Origin: Paramyrothecium sp. XJ0827
Taxonomy: Eukaryota; Ascomycota; Sordariomycetes; Hypocreales; Stachybotryaceae
DNA length: 64,000 bases
Direction: 5' to 3'
Assembly: GCA_020881915.1 (NCBI GenBank)
Contig: JAJFPB010000010.1
Coordinates: forward strand, 62,001 to 126,000
Position numbers and translations under genes: made by a program. The notes below the pieces were generated by a model. The model did no database searches, was not told the DNA's origin, and saw only the letters and a program-made list of their open reading frames with translations. Below are positions 36,434 to 48,239 of the stretch, in pieces (position 1 is the first letter of the stretch; every line of letters begins with the position of its first letter).

Positions 36434-39400
36434 TAATACTTCTCTCTCTAAGGCTAAGTCTTATAGCCTAGTATTAGATATACTTAAGGTTATTAGTTCC
36501 TATTATATATATAGGTCCCTTCTCTCTTTTCTTATTCTTCTACTAGTATACTAATACTATATTAGATTATATTAAAAAATCTAAATCCTAAAAAACTCTT
36601 AAGTATAAGTTATTATTTTATTTTATTACTATCTTTAGAGAGCCTACTAATATATTATATTTTTATTATTTTAAATATAAGTATAAGTATAAATTTCCTT
36701 ATAGGAAGACTTATTATAGTAAATATACTAATTATAGCTATTTTTATAATAGGGTTCTTATTACTTCTTATTATTTATTTTCTATCCCTTTTACTTATAC
36801 CTACGCAGTTTCTAACTTCCTTAGCTCTAGTAAATTATCTTCTTAATTAGTATAAGAGTTTATTTTATTAGGAGAAGGAGATAATAGTATTAGTTACTAA
36901 AGTAATTATAAAATTAAATTGGATTTATATAATATATACTAAGATTAAAGTAAAAGGTACTAAGCTATTTAATTATAGAATTACTAAGGCTAATATTAAG
37001 GCTTCTTCTATAAATATCTAGTAATTAATTAGGTTAGTTTAGCTAGTAGGGGGTTTTAGTATTATTAATTAGAATATAGCTAGTTTTAATTTTAATTTCT
37101 TATCTAAACTTATATTTAGAACTAAGTAATTTTTTATTTAGTATTAAGGAGGTACTTAAGTAGTTTCTATATATTCTTACTTTTATTATAATTTTTCTAT
37201 TTAATAAAATATAATTCTTCTTTATTTTTAATTTATTTATATATAAGTATTTATTTTACTTTATATTCTTCTTCTTCTATAAGTACCTTAATAGTTTCTT
37301 CTATAGATTTATTATTAGGTACTAGTTCTAGAAGTACTATATAAAATACTAGGTAGTATTTTATTATATTTAGAAGTTCTAGTTTATAATTAATATTCTT
37401 AATTCTATATAAGATTTTAAAGAATCTAAGTTTTTTATAATCTAGCTTATTACTTAGTTATATTATTTTTATATTTTTTCTAAGTAAGTAGACTATATCT
37501 TCTTCCTTAAAGATTAGCTCTAGTAATCTTTTTATATTATAGTATTTCTTTATTTTCTAATTTATAAATAAGATTTCTTATTTTATTATATTATATAACT
37601 ATTTAAGTTCTCTTACTTTAATAATAGTTAATTTATTAAGAGATCCCTTATATTTAATATACTTAATAATTAATTTAAATTTATAATTTATATAAAATAG
37701 TAATATTTTAGTAGTTTCTAACTTAGTACTATTATAGTAGTACTATACTATAAGTAGCTATTTTACCTAATCCTTCTACTAGTAATTAATATAGTAGTAG
37801 AGATATTATTCTAGGATTTAATTTATATATTCTATTTATCTATTTATCTATAGGTAGTAAGTAGTACTTAGTTTATAGTTAATACCTAGAAGAGCTACTA
37901 ATTCTTACTAGAACTTAAATATAAATATAGGTCCTCTATTAAAAATAATTTTTTCTAGTATACTATATTAGCTTATAATATACTTATAAAAGTAATATAT
38001 TATATCTTTAGTATTAGTTGCCTTATTATAGGTAATAAAATAGATATATTTAATAAGCCTATTAATAATAATAAAAATACTATTATAATTATCTTTAGAG
38101 CTTAGTTTCTTTAATTAAGGGAGCTTAATTATAAAGTCCTATAAGATTAATTACTAAGGTTTAGTTAGTACTAGTAGTAATTTAAGATATTTATAAGATT
38201 TATATCTTAAGGCTTTAGTTTTATTATAGATATTATATTTTCTTATAACTCTTTCTATATCTTTCTTTATTCTAAGATAGCTATATATCTAATATATTAC
38301 TTCTGTGGTTTTTTTAATTCCCTTATATTTAATAGTATAGTACCTATAGATTTTAATTAGAATTTCTTCTTATATTTCTTCTAGGATCTATATTTAGTTA
38401 TTATATATAGGTACTATATTATATTCTATACTTACTTCTATAGGTACTTCTATAATATATATAATATATTTTTTACTTTATTTCTTAATTTTATTATATT
38501 ATTTATTTTCTATTTTAATTCTATAGATTTTAATTAAGTTAATAGTTTTCTATTTATAGTTTCCTTCTAGATTAAAATATAGTAATTACTATATTACCTT
38601 AGGGATTTCTTACTTATATTTACTTTTCTAACTTAGTATATTAGTATATTTATTTTTAGATCCTTTTTAGTAAATAATTTTATAATTAAAGAATATAAGT
38701 ATTTCTATATAGTAGATTTATTTTACTATTAGGGTTTAGGTTATAGTAAAGTAAGTAATATTCTAGTAATTAATATAGACCTTAATCTTATATTCTATAC
38801 CTATAAGATAATATTAGAATTCCTTAAATACTTTAATAATTACTATAAATTCTTTATTATAAATAGGGTAGTAAAGTAGAAATCTAGTAATTTTCTTAGA
38901 CTAGAAAGTAATAGGATATAGAAGTTTATTATTTCTTATTTACCTAATAGTAGTACTAAGGGCGTAATTAGAGATATTAGTTTCTAGAATAATTTACTTT
39001 TTTAGGTTAAAAGTTACTAAAATAGGTTTACTAATAATTTATTTCTTAATCTCCTTAAAGGCTTATTAAGCTTCTAGGGTCTACTTAAAGAGTATATTTT
39101 TTTTAATTAAGTTTATTAGTAGCTTAGTAATTTTTTTAAAGTATTTAATAAAGTATTTATAATAGTTTATAAATCCTAAGAAACTCTAAATATCTTTAAT
39201 ATTATTTATAGGGGGTTTCTATTTTTTAATTACTATAATCTTACTTTTCTTTATTTAAATCTTATTAAGTTAAATAATATATCTAAGGAAGTCTACTTTA
39301 TATATATAGAAATTACTCTTAGTAGGTTCTACTAAAAGTTTAATATCTTATAGTACTTAGAGTACTTTATATATATACTCTTTATATTATTCTTTATTTT

Positions 39401-42400
39401 CTAAGAAAATAAGTATATTATCTAGGTAAATAATAATAAAGTTATTTATAAATTCTCTTAAGATATAGTTAATTATTTATTAGAATATAGCTAGTATATT
39501 AGTTAGATTAAATAATATTACTAAGGTTTTAAAGAATCTAAATTTTATATAAAAGGTAATCTTCTATTTATTTGCTTTCTTTATTCTAATTAGGTTATAA
39601 GTACCTTTAAGATTAAATATAATAAAAATTATTTTATTATATAGGTAATCTCTTATTTTAGTAATAAGAGGTAAAGGTATTTTATTTTTTATAGTAATAT
39701 TATTTAATTAGTAATAATCTATATATAGGTAGAGTTTTCTATTCTTTTTTAAGATAAATATAATAAGGTATTTAGTAGGTAATATTAATTATTAGATATA
39801 TTTCTTTTTAAGGTTCTTATTAATATATTCTTTTAATATTTTTAGTTCTTTAGTATTAAGATTATAAATTAGTAAGAAGTAGGTCTTTTTTCTATTAATT
39901 AGGTAGATTTTATAGTCCTATTTTAAGTATTTAGGGAGTCTACTTTCTAGATTTTCTATAAATAACTTTATATATTTATAGTACTTTTCTAAGATATTTA
40001 TAAGCCTATTTTCTACTTCTTATTTTACTTATACTTATTCCTTAATACTATATATAAGGGTATAAATAAGATTAATTACTTTTTGCTTATAGGTAGATAT
40101 TACTTAGCTCTATTTATATTATATACTAGATTATATTCTATTATTAGTTAATACTTTGGCTTTTACCTAATAATTCTTCTATCTTAGGAGGGTCCTTCCT
40201 TTTTTAAATAAAGTTTTATTATAAATATTTATTACTTTTCTCTTTTTTAGTTTTCTTTTCCTTATTTAAGGTAATTATAATTCTACTATTATAACTTAGC
40301 TATTATTCTAATTAAAGGTAGGTCTTTAATCCTTTAGCTATAGTTTATCTAGAAGTATATTAAATTATATTTATACTATATGAAGGGTAATATTATAAGT
40401 AATTCCTTATATTATTATATAAAGAATTACTTCTTTATTTATTAGTCCCTTATTATAAGTAAAAGAAACTCCTTCTATATTTATAGCTTTATATAATTTC
40501 TTCTTCCTCCTCTATAGGATTTTATATTAGTTTATAAAGTTAGGATTAATATAATTTTCCTTAGTACTAATATTTACCTTAGTATTAATAATTATATCCT
40601 AGACTATAAAGTTAATATAATATCTTTACTATTTTATTTATTCTTACTTTTATACTATAATAATAGTTTATTACTTTCTTCTATTACCTTATAGCCTAGT
40701 TATAATTAATAGATCTTATTTTTTACTTAATTACTTTATATAGGGATCTTATTAATTCTTTATTTAGCTTCTCTAATACTAATAGGTAGTTTATTACTTA
40801 TCTCTTTTATATAAATAATATATCTATAGTAGATTTAGTATAGGTAGTAATATTCTTTATACTCCTAAGTATATTTTTCTTTTATAATACCTATTATCTT
40901 AGATTTTATTTCCCTATAAAGGTATATTCTTTTTATTTTATATTTTTTATAATTATAGTAGTAATATAGGCTATCTTTTATATAGCTAATCTCTATAGGG
41001 CTGGGTTTAGTTCTATGGGCTATAGGTACTTTCTTCTTATAGTTATAGATAAAGTGCCCTATCCTATAGTAGTATTCTCTTCTTAGGAGCCTATTAAGAA
41101 ATTATAAGATTACTATTTTAATATATTTATAATTTTTATTAAGAAATATATTTTTTAATTAGTTATACTTTCTTCTATACTTACCTTAAAGTCTATAGAA
41201 TTAGTTAATTTTTACTTAGTAATATATTTAGTATTTATTAGTTTTATAGGTTTCTTTTACTTTAAAGTAATATTCTTTAGGGTATTCTTTACTTAATTTA
41301 AGGATTATAATTTAATATCTAAGGTAATATATCTTAATCTCCTAGTAGGGCATTTCCTTAAATATATAGGGGTTTTCTATCTTAGTACCTTATATATATA
41401 TAGGAAATATATTTTATTTTACTTTAGTAGTAAGGTAAATAGGGCATTAGTATACTATATAAGATACCTATAAGATTTTATTATATCTATAGTAATTAGG
41501 ATTAAATAGGGGGTTATATTAAGAGTTAATAATAAATCTTACTTCCTATAGGCTTATAGCTACCTTTATAGTTATTACTTAAATATATACTTCCTAATCT
41601 CTAAAGAGTAGGTTATATTACTTAGTTCTAGCTTTAATTAGTATATAGTTAAGTAGAAGTGGGGTACCTTTAGTAGTACTTATACTTAATTCTAATTTAT
41701 TATCTAAGGATTTACTAATTATAGGGGTTCCTCTTAGGGAGTTAATTAAGCTAGTAATATTAGAGATATCTTTTATTATTACTTATTAGTTAGGAATATT
41801 CTTAGTAGGTTCTTATTTAGTAATAATATTAATTAATTATTTTTTAATTATATTAATATTATACTAGTCTTCTTAAACTAACTAGAAGTAGGTTTTCTTT
41901 CTATCTTAGGGCTTACTTCTATAGTCCTATATATAATATTCCTTTTTTCTATAGTTATAGTAGAAGAAGTCTTTTTCTTATTTCTAGATAATATTAATTT
42001 CTATAGGTCCTACTATAGTTCTATAGCTTATAGGAATAAATTTCTTCTTTTTTTAATTTACCTAGTAGGGGGTTTTAAATTTCTTTATCTTATTTTCTTA
42101 CCCCCTTTTCTTCTAGTATTCTTAATTATAATTATTAATTTCTACTACTTTATATATATATTCTAATAGTAAGACTTTATTATATTTAACTTTAATAAGT
42201 TTATTTTTTATATTAGGTTTAATCCTATTATAGAAGGTTTTCTTTAGAATATTCTCTAGCTAATAAAGTAGTATAGTAATATAGAGGAATTTAGTAATAA
42301 GCTTAGTATAGAACCTAGTTTATTTAAGTAAATTAAGGGCTCTCTTAGTATTCTATATTTTATTAATTATCTTAAAAATATATTTAATTTTTTCTTTAAA

Positions 42401-43127
42401 TTTCTAGAAGCTTATAAAGATATATTTAATATAATTTATTTAGAAGATAGAAGTATTATTTATATAGTCTTAGAGTATAGACTTAAACTAGGTTTATACT
42501 TTCTTAGTTAAGTTATAAGCTATAAATATAATTTTATTATAATCTTATATAAAGAGTAAGAAATAATTTAAGTAGTATACTTTAAGTAATATAATAAATA
42601 TTTAAAACTTACTTAAGGTACTATTAAAGGGCTTAGGCTTTTTAGTTTATAAAATAGCTCCCTTATCTTTTTAGGCCCCTATAGCTCTACTAAGATTTAT
42701 ATTCTAGAGTTATTTAAATATTTTCCTATTTTTCTTAGATTTCTTTATATAGAGTTATATTATATTAGCTATCTCCTTCTTAAGGGTTTTAATAAGCTAC
42801 TTTAGTTTATAGACTTATTAAGTATTAAAAATATTATTTTAGAGTTAATTAAGCTTTTTATTAGTAATCTAAATATTCTCTTAGATCTTTACTTATAGGG
42901 TAGTAATTTTATTATTATTATTAAAGTCTAATTATAAAGCTAGATCTTCTTCTATAATAATATTATCTCTAGAGAGGGTTTTCTTAGGAGTAATCTTAGT
43001 AGGTAGAGGCCTTAGTACTATAGGGTGGGCTACCTCCTTTCTCTTAGGGATTAACTTAGTTAACTTACCTACTATTTTAATATTACTTTAGGTATAATAG
43101 TATTACCTAGAATAAGAGCTATTAATA

Positions 43128-43744
43128 TATAATAATTAGGGGGTAGCCTTATACTATTAGGTATAAAGTAACTAAGGATTATTAGGGGTTTATTTATTTT
43201 TAAATAAAATAATAGAAAAGTATTTAAAGTATATAAGGGGATTATTACTAATTTATAAAAGAATAATATAATAAAGGTTATTTTAGGGACTATATATTAT
43301 TAATAATTAGTAGGTTCTAATCTAGATATAATATATAGAACCCCCTATCTATATATATAGTTCTCTTTTCCTAGAGTATATAGAAGAGTACTCCTTAGAT
43401 TATAATATATAATACTCCTAGGAGCATTATAGAAGGTAATCTCTTCTAGTAGTACTTCTATACTTCTAGCCTTATTTATAGGAATCTTCTTCCCTATAGA
43501 TCCCTATTCTTATTAAATATTTTTCCTATTTCTATCCTTTTATTTCTAGCCTCTTATTTCTAGCCCTTCTTTTATATTAGTATCTAATTTAGGCTAGTAT
43601 ATTAGGGCTGGCCTATAGGTTGTACTAGTAATGCTGGGGCTAGCCTATCCTAAGGCTAGTAGTATAAGGCTAGTACGGTATTCATATGTTATATTATGTA
43701 ACATTCTATGGCTTAGTTATGACCTTTTGGGTCGGGTCGTGATA
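43128..43744 (-). repeat. Right LTR of element B (5' LTR in coding orientation, 617 bp)
   Basis: From TATAATAATTAGGGGGTAGC to GGGTCGGGTCGTGATA. Same length as the left LTR. Its outer roughly 140 bases (43600-43744) keep several TG, CA and CG pairs, whereas the inner part has lost them. In the disrupted gene it provides ten codons and a TAA (43715-43713) after the exon. Confidence 0.9.
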
Positions 43745-43749
43745 CATAG
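43745..43749. repeat. Target-site duplication CATAG, right copy
   Basis: Identical to 35812-35816 and directly outside the LTR end GTGATA. It belongs to the coding sequence of the interrupted hydrolase. Confidence 0.85.
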
Positions 43750-46171
43750 TTACCTTTAACCCTTAAGGTACCACCCTGTTTATCGGAAATAGTATCCGTG
43801 TTACCTGGGATAAATTCGTTAGAAAAGCTAGAGCGCGGAATTGCGTTCCGGTAAATACTTACAGCCATGTATGATCTCGTGATAAATCCTCTTACACTCA
43901 TCACCAGACGGGAACTGGAAGCTTGTAGCAGGAGGGCAGTCATCCGGGTTGGCCGGAGCGTCGTCAAACTGGGCTGTCATATACATAACAAACCCACCCT
44001 GTATATTGCTGCATGTGCCACCGGGCCACACTCCGCAGTAATCCTTTGTGCTCTCGACCCAAGAAGGCGAGATGCCGCGGTCAAAGGTGCCGTCAGTGTC
44101 ATACCGCATTTGGATATTCCCAATCGGGGCCATGCTTGGTTCGACCAAGAAGCCTTCGAGGCCCATGTCCTTCCACCCGCAAGCTTTATTGACCGCATCG
44201 TCGCTAGATCCAAGGGCACACCGGTCAGTTCCCTGATACATGTATGGTAAAGGACTTCCAACGCAAAGACTTACCCCATGGTGATGCCGAAGGCGGTGTT
44301 TCCAGCCTGGGGCCTTTCGCAAGTCAGAGGGTTGACCGGCTTCTTGATCACAGGACATGAATCCATCTCGAGAACCCTGGGGGATTCTTCCCATCCTTTC
44401 TTGAACAGATTCACATTCATCATGTCGAATATGATCTGCTCGGCAATTATTTCATGGAGGAGGATCTGCGGATGGAAGACACGTCCATAGCCATCGGGCA
44501 GAATGTTGGGCACCTGGAACTCAGCAGTTGTCGAAAGTAGGCCAGTCGAGCTGGTTGCAGCTCCAGCAACAGGAACAGCAACAGCTTTGGAGTGTTCTGA
44601 CAGAGCGACTTGCGCTATCTCCGCAGTCGAGGCCTCGCCCTCCACTTTATCTTTGTGGACAAGCTCAGCTTTGGGGTCCGCGAGAAGAGTGATCTCTGCA
44701 AAAATGTTGACATTCCCTTGGAATGTGTCGTTGAGGGGGTCATCGTTTGACCTTTTCCGTGGCGTGTTGCCCAAGGGATCCCAGGAATTAAGCTCGTAGA
44801 ACATCAAGAGATCCCTTGAGTTACTCTCAGATGTGGCCTCGTCGACACCGGGCTCGCAATATCGGCCGCCAAACTCTCCAACAAGAGAGTCGTAATCAAT
44901 GAACTTGACCTTGTCTCCCGCGCGTTCCACTGCTTCGATCTTTTGTTGGATAAACTCAGCATCAATCTCCTGCTAGTCTTGGTGGGGTTCTACGAGGATT
45001 GGGCTACTCACAAGTTTCTTGTTGACTGCGTCAACAAGGTCGTTCATTCTACGGCGGTTGTCGCTGGTCAACTTTGCCTCTTTCTGGAAAATATTGTATG
45101 CTTTCTATGCGACGTCAGTTTCTGGTCTTGAGCATGAGGGGATTCTCCACCCACGTAGACCCATGTTGACCATGACACTGAGTCACACTCCGAACTGTAT
45201 TCTTCGTTGAAGAACTTCGCATAGCCGGTATAGTAGATTGTGCCACTGTTTCACGTATCATTAGTCTGAACAGCCAGACACAAAGCAATCGCCAGCTTAC
45301 TCGTCAGCAAGCTTGCCTTTGGCAGCTTCCAGGACTTTGTCGATGCTGCTACTGAATGCGTCACTGTTGATGATGGACTCGGTGTGGTCGAGCTGTCCCT
45401 CACATCCACGGCCGAGAGTATCCCAATCGAAGCTTTCGGCCCATTCGTATTTGGGGTCTGCCAGGGCTGCTATCTTGGCGACTTCCACTTGCTCCTGGTT
45501 TAAGACACCCCACTGGTAGATACATTGGTTCAGGATGTTTACTAGCTGAACATCGTTGCCGCCTAAGTGAACGCAGGTAAGCTGCATGTTAAAGCCATAG
45601 TAAAGAACATTCCACGGTTAACATACCCACTGATAGTAGGATAAGCTGCTGATCCGAGTCTAATGCAGGTATTTGAGTGTCTAGAACCTCTTTTGTCGTG
45701 TCACCAGAGCAGGACCTGAATTGGAACTTTCGAGACTTCTCGTCGCCAAACCTCGAGTCAGTATGTAGGAGGTAGGGATACGCATGGTTATAGCGGCTAC
45801 AAGCGTAGTCTTTGTATACATGTTAGCTGAGCAAAGCAGGAGAAAATGGTGGGCCTACCGCTCGTAGGGTCAAGAGCCTCAAAGACACCACCGAGGCGGT
45901 CGCCGGCACCGATTCCAGCCGAGTATGAGTCGCCGATAGCGGCCATCTTGGTGATGTGGGAAAAGTCTTCTGGGTCGTACCAGTCGTCGGAGATGGATTC
46001 ATCTTGTCTGGGCACAGGATTCAATAGAGGCTTCGCAGCGAAGCTGTGGTATGGGTTCATTGAGACTGGTCCTACACGCAAATGCCGAGGCGGCATGGCA
46101 GCGGCAGCGGCATAGTCAAAAATGGACGAAGCGACAGAGAGTCGCGACCACAGTGACTGTCTCCCCATCAT
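43745..46171 (-). pseudogene. SGNH/GDSL hydrolase gene (secreted lipase-like), interrupted by element B in its last exon
   Basis: Eight exons on -: 46171-45859, 45809-45627, 45562-45301, 45245-45155, 45104-45012, 44969-44275, 44203-43863, 43804-43745, plus the displaced 35811-35771. Together they give 693 codons in one frame. Block I is AAIGDSYSAG (Ser about residue 82), block III SVGGNDVQL (about 165-172), and GYGRVFHPQILLHE (His about 480) fits the catalytic-His block. A hydrophobic N-terminus follows ATG 46171. The C-terminal third is Cys-rich (CGVWPGGTCSNIQGGF) and ends in a C-x10-C module (CKRIYHEIIHGC). SGNH enzymes hydrolyse ester bonds; the substrate is unknown. Introns are 42-71 bp with good branch sites. 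The insertion replaces the last 13 residues by 10 LTR-coded ones. The catalytic part is intact, so a slightly altered enzyme might still be made. Confidence 0.87.
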
Positions 46172-46183
46172 GAATGACGGCAA

Positions 46184-46990
46184 ATTGAGGGATATTTTGA
46201 CAAGTTGCTCTAAGGATGGCTCTGTGGAAGAGGCGAAGGGGTCGCCAAATCTGTTATATCAATTTTGAGTGAAAAAAGCAAGTGGTTCCAGCCCTTGGCT
46301 GTCTTTTTGCCATGTCTCTTCCACCTCTAGGCTCTGCATGACTTCGGGCAACCTGGCGCTCCAAATAGCTTCCGCAAGGCTGAGCTCGTGTTGATTCTGA
46401 AACATGTGCTACTATTTCTGTGCTACAGATAGCCTACTCAACCACTCGTATTCAGGGGAGCGTTACTTCCAATTGTGTTTTATGCTTGGAAGGCAATCAA
46501 TCCGCGGTATGGGGGCCGGAAATTATGGAGTCCCAGTCATCAACTGGTCATTATGGGATGGTGGGACTGTGCGTCTGACCGCATTAAACTACACGTTGGG
46601 CCGAAACTACGCCGTATCCGCCCGCCCCCCCCCCCCTCTGATACTACATAAATAACTGGCTAGCTTTGGTCTTCTAAAAATAGGCTTCCCAGGACAAGTT
46701 GCAGGTTGCTCGCCGTTTACATAGTTAGGAGCATGCTGTGCCATTACAAGGCTAACGGTGATGGTTCTTCGGGGGTTTGGATAATAAGTACAAACGAAAG
46801 TATCCAGAACGTCCACACCAGCCTCTTCTCCCTACTTGAATAGTTCCTTCCTCTCACTTGTGACAAGCGAAAACTAGTTCATCTTGACAAGCTTGCGGTG
46901 CTTCATATAGTAGCACATGTTCTTGGTAAGTCCTCCGACTGGCACACCCACCGCTTGACGGCAAACTGAAGGAATATTCAGCTTGGTCAA
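46184..46990. other. Divergent intergenic region (about 0.8 kb) with a C14 run
   Basis: Separates the hydrolase (-) from the deaminase-like gene (+) and must hold both promoters. A homopolymer of 14 C lies at 46623-46636. No ORF here is convincing and no clear TATA box was recognised. Confidence 0.5.
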
Positions 46991-46991
46991 G

Positions 46992-47893
46992 ATGATTTTT
47001 CGACAAATCTCGCTACTGGTTCTTGGGATCTTGTTAACGGTTTGCAATGCCGCCTACGACATCACGCAGAAGCTAGAACCCGAAGGTGCTCTGGGTGTAG
47101 GTCTTGACTATGCGCTCGCGCTGGCGTGGCCCAAGGAAGTAGACGCTTCGGTCAACGACATACCGCGTGGATGGGTTTGGCATAGCCACCTTACATTCGA
47201 GGAGGATGTCAGTACAATCACTGATGGCCAACTGTGGCAAATGGCGCTCGATGCCTACGTCGAGGCTCAGGCCGACCGTATCCGCTACGGTATCGGCGAA
47301 GGGGGGAAGCCAACTGCGATGGCTGTCATGGCATGGGACAAGGAGATCATCTTTGCCTCGTCCCAGAAAGGCACGGCCATCTCGTACGGCCGGCCCTCTC
47401 CTGTTCGGAAATACCTCGACGTGTGCGGATATGTTGTGGGGAGGAAGAAGGGCGCACTGGCTCACCGGACCAAAGCTAGATGTGCCGAGCCCATGGCTGC
47501 TCATCTATACTATTCCATCTTTTCTGATCCTCTTGAGGACAAGAACGCGCGGATCGGCACGGTAGTCGAGGACTACAACGACGCAACCATAGTGGAGCCG
47601 ACAGATCCTTGCCCCAAAGACAGAAACGTGAGTCTCACACGAAATGATGGATGCTTGAGCTGACCAAAACCAAGGGCAACCCCGGCTGCGAATCCTTTGT
47701 TGGACAGTTGAATTTCAGGGTGCTGGACACTGCCACCCCACCGGAGCCATACGACTTGGGCAATCTTGCAGGCGGCCATACCCGCGCCGCTACCTCTCTG
47801 TGCGAGGCCCCTCCCAGTGGGAGTCCATCGAAGATGATCAAGAGGGTTTTTGATGATGCTGCCAAGAGAATGGCTGAGGCTTTTGAGGCGTGA
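46992..47893 (+). CDS. Secreted protein with deaminase-like zinc motifs, 284 aa
   Basis: Two exons, 46992-47627 and 47675-47893, with a 47-bp intron (GTGAGT..CCAAG, branch GCTGACC), total 855 bases. The first ATG after the TTG at 46983 opens a signal peptide (MIFRQISLLVLGILLTVCNA). The middle reads TAMAVMAWDKEIIFASSQKG, then HRTKARCAEPMAAHLYYSI, then VEPTDPCPKDRNGNPGCESF and QLNFRVLD. This order of hairpin strand, CAE helix, strand and P-C-x9-C is that of the zinc-dependent cytidine-deaminase fold, including secreted members known from fungi and bacterial polymorphic systems. That assignment is an inference from motif and order only. Substrate and target are unknown. If the fold is wrong, it remains a secreted protein of unknown function. 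Confidence 0.62.
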
Positions 47894-48239
47894 GACAGGA
47901 TGATGGGCTAGCCCTGACCCTGGAGTTGTGCAAAGACATATGATTCCTGGACGGATCAACTGTATAGTTTTTTACCTGTTTTGTCATATGATAGAATACC
48001 TACCTAGGTGGCATGGACCCAATTTTCTTCATCCCAGCTTCCTAATCCACCTGGTGACCCCCTTCAGAACAGTGGGTCTGAATCCTTTAAGCCCTGTAGG
48101 CCGCCTTTTTGTAGAGGTGGGTAGGCGCTAAAGCAGCGTCTTGCATCTGCCTCTTTCACCAGGCATTTTGTCTCCTTCACAAGGGCTTCTTCGTCGATCC
48201 ATACTCAACAGCCCATCGCGATTCGCACTCCACTGTACC

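Larger units (their letters stand above)
35817..43744 (-). mobile_element. Full-length RIP-saturated Ty3/Gypsy element B (7928 bp, coding on -)
   Basis: Two 617-bp LTRs, a CATAG target duplication and a colinear interior define a complete insertion. On the minus strand 39185-39040 gives SFLGF.NYY..FIK with stops, the RT/RNase H landmark seen intact in E1. 41060-40880 retains traces of two gag zinc knuckles with Cys changed to Tyr. A pyrimidine run right of the left LTR (CTTCTCTCTCTAAGG) is the polypurine tract in coding orientation. Except for the outer ends of the LTRs, CpA, TpG and CpG are nearly gone, so no protein can be made. The element lies in the last exon of the SGNH-hydrolase gene and in the same orientation as that gene. 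Its interior is colinear with element A (5630-11598). Confidence 0.93.

Noticed and set aside
43867..44250. 127-codon ORF on + in the hydrolase region
   Set aside because: Complement of exons 6-7 of the SGNH hydrolase, whose frame, introns and motifs are consistent.
43977..44261. Alternative minus frame after a splice acceptor at TATCAG in the hydrolase
   Set aside because: Using the next acceptor (TCTAG, with CTGAC branch site) gives a 71-bp intron and restores the Cys-rich frame that continues to the last exons. The alternative ends in a stop without family features.
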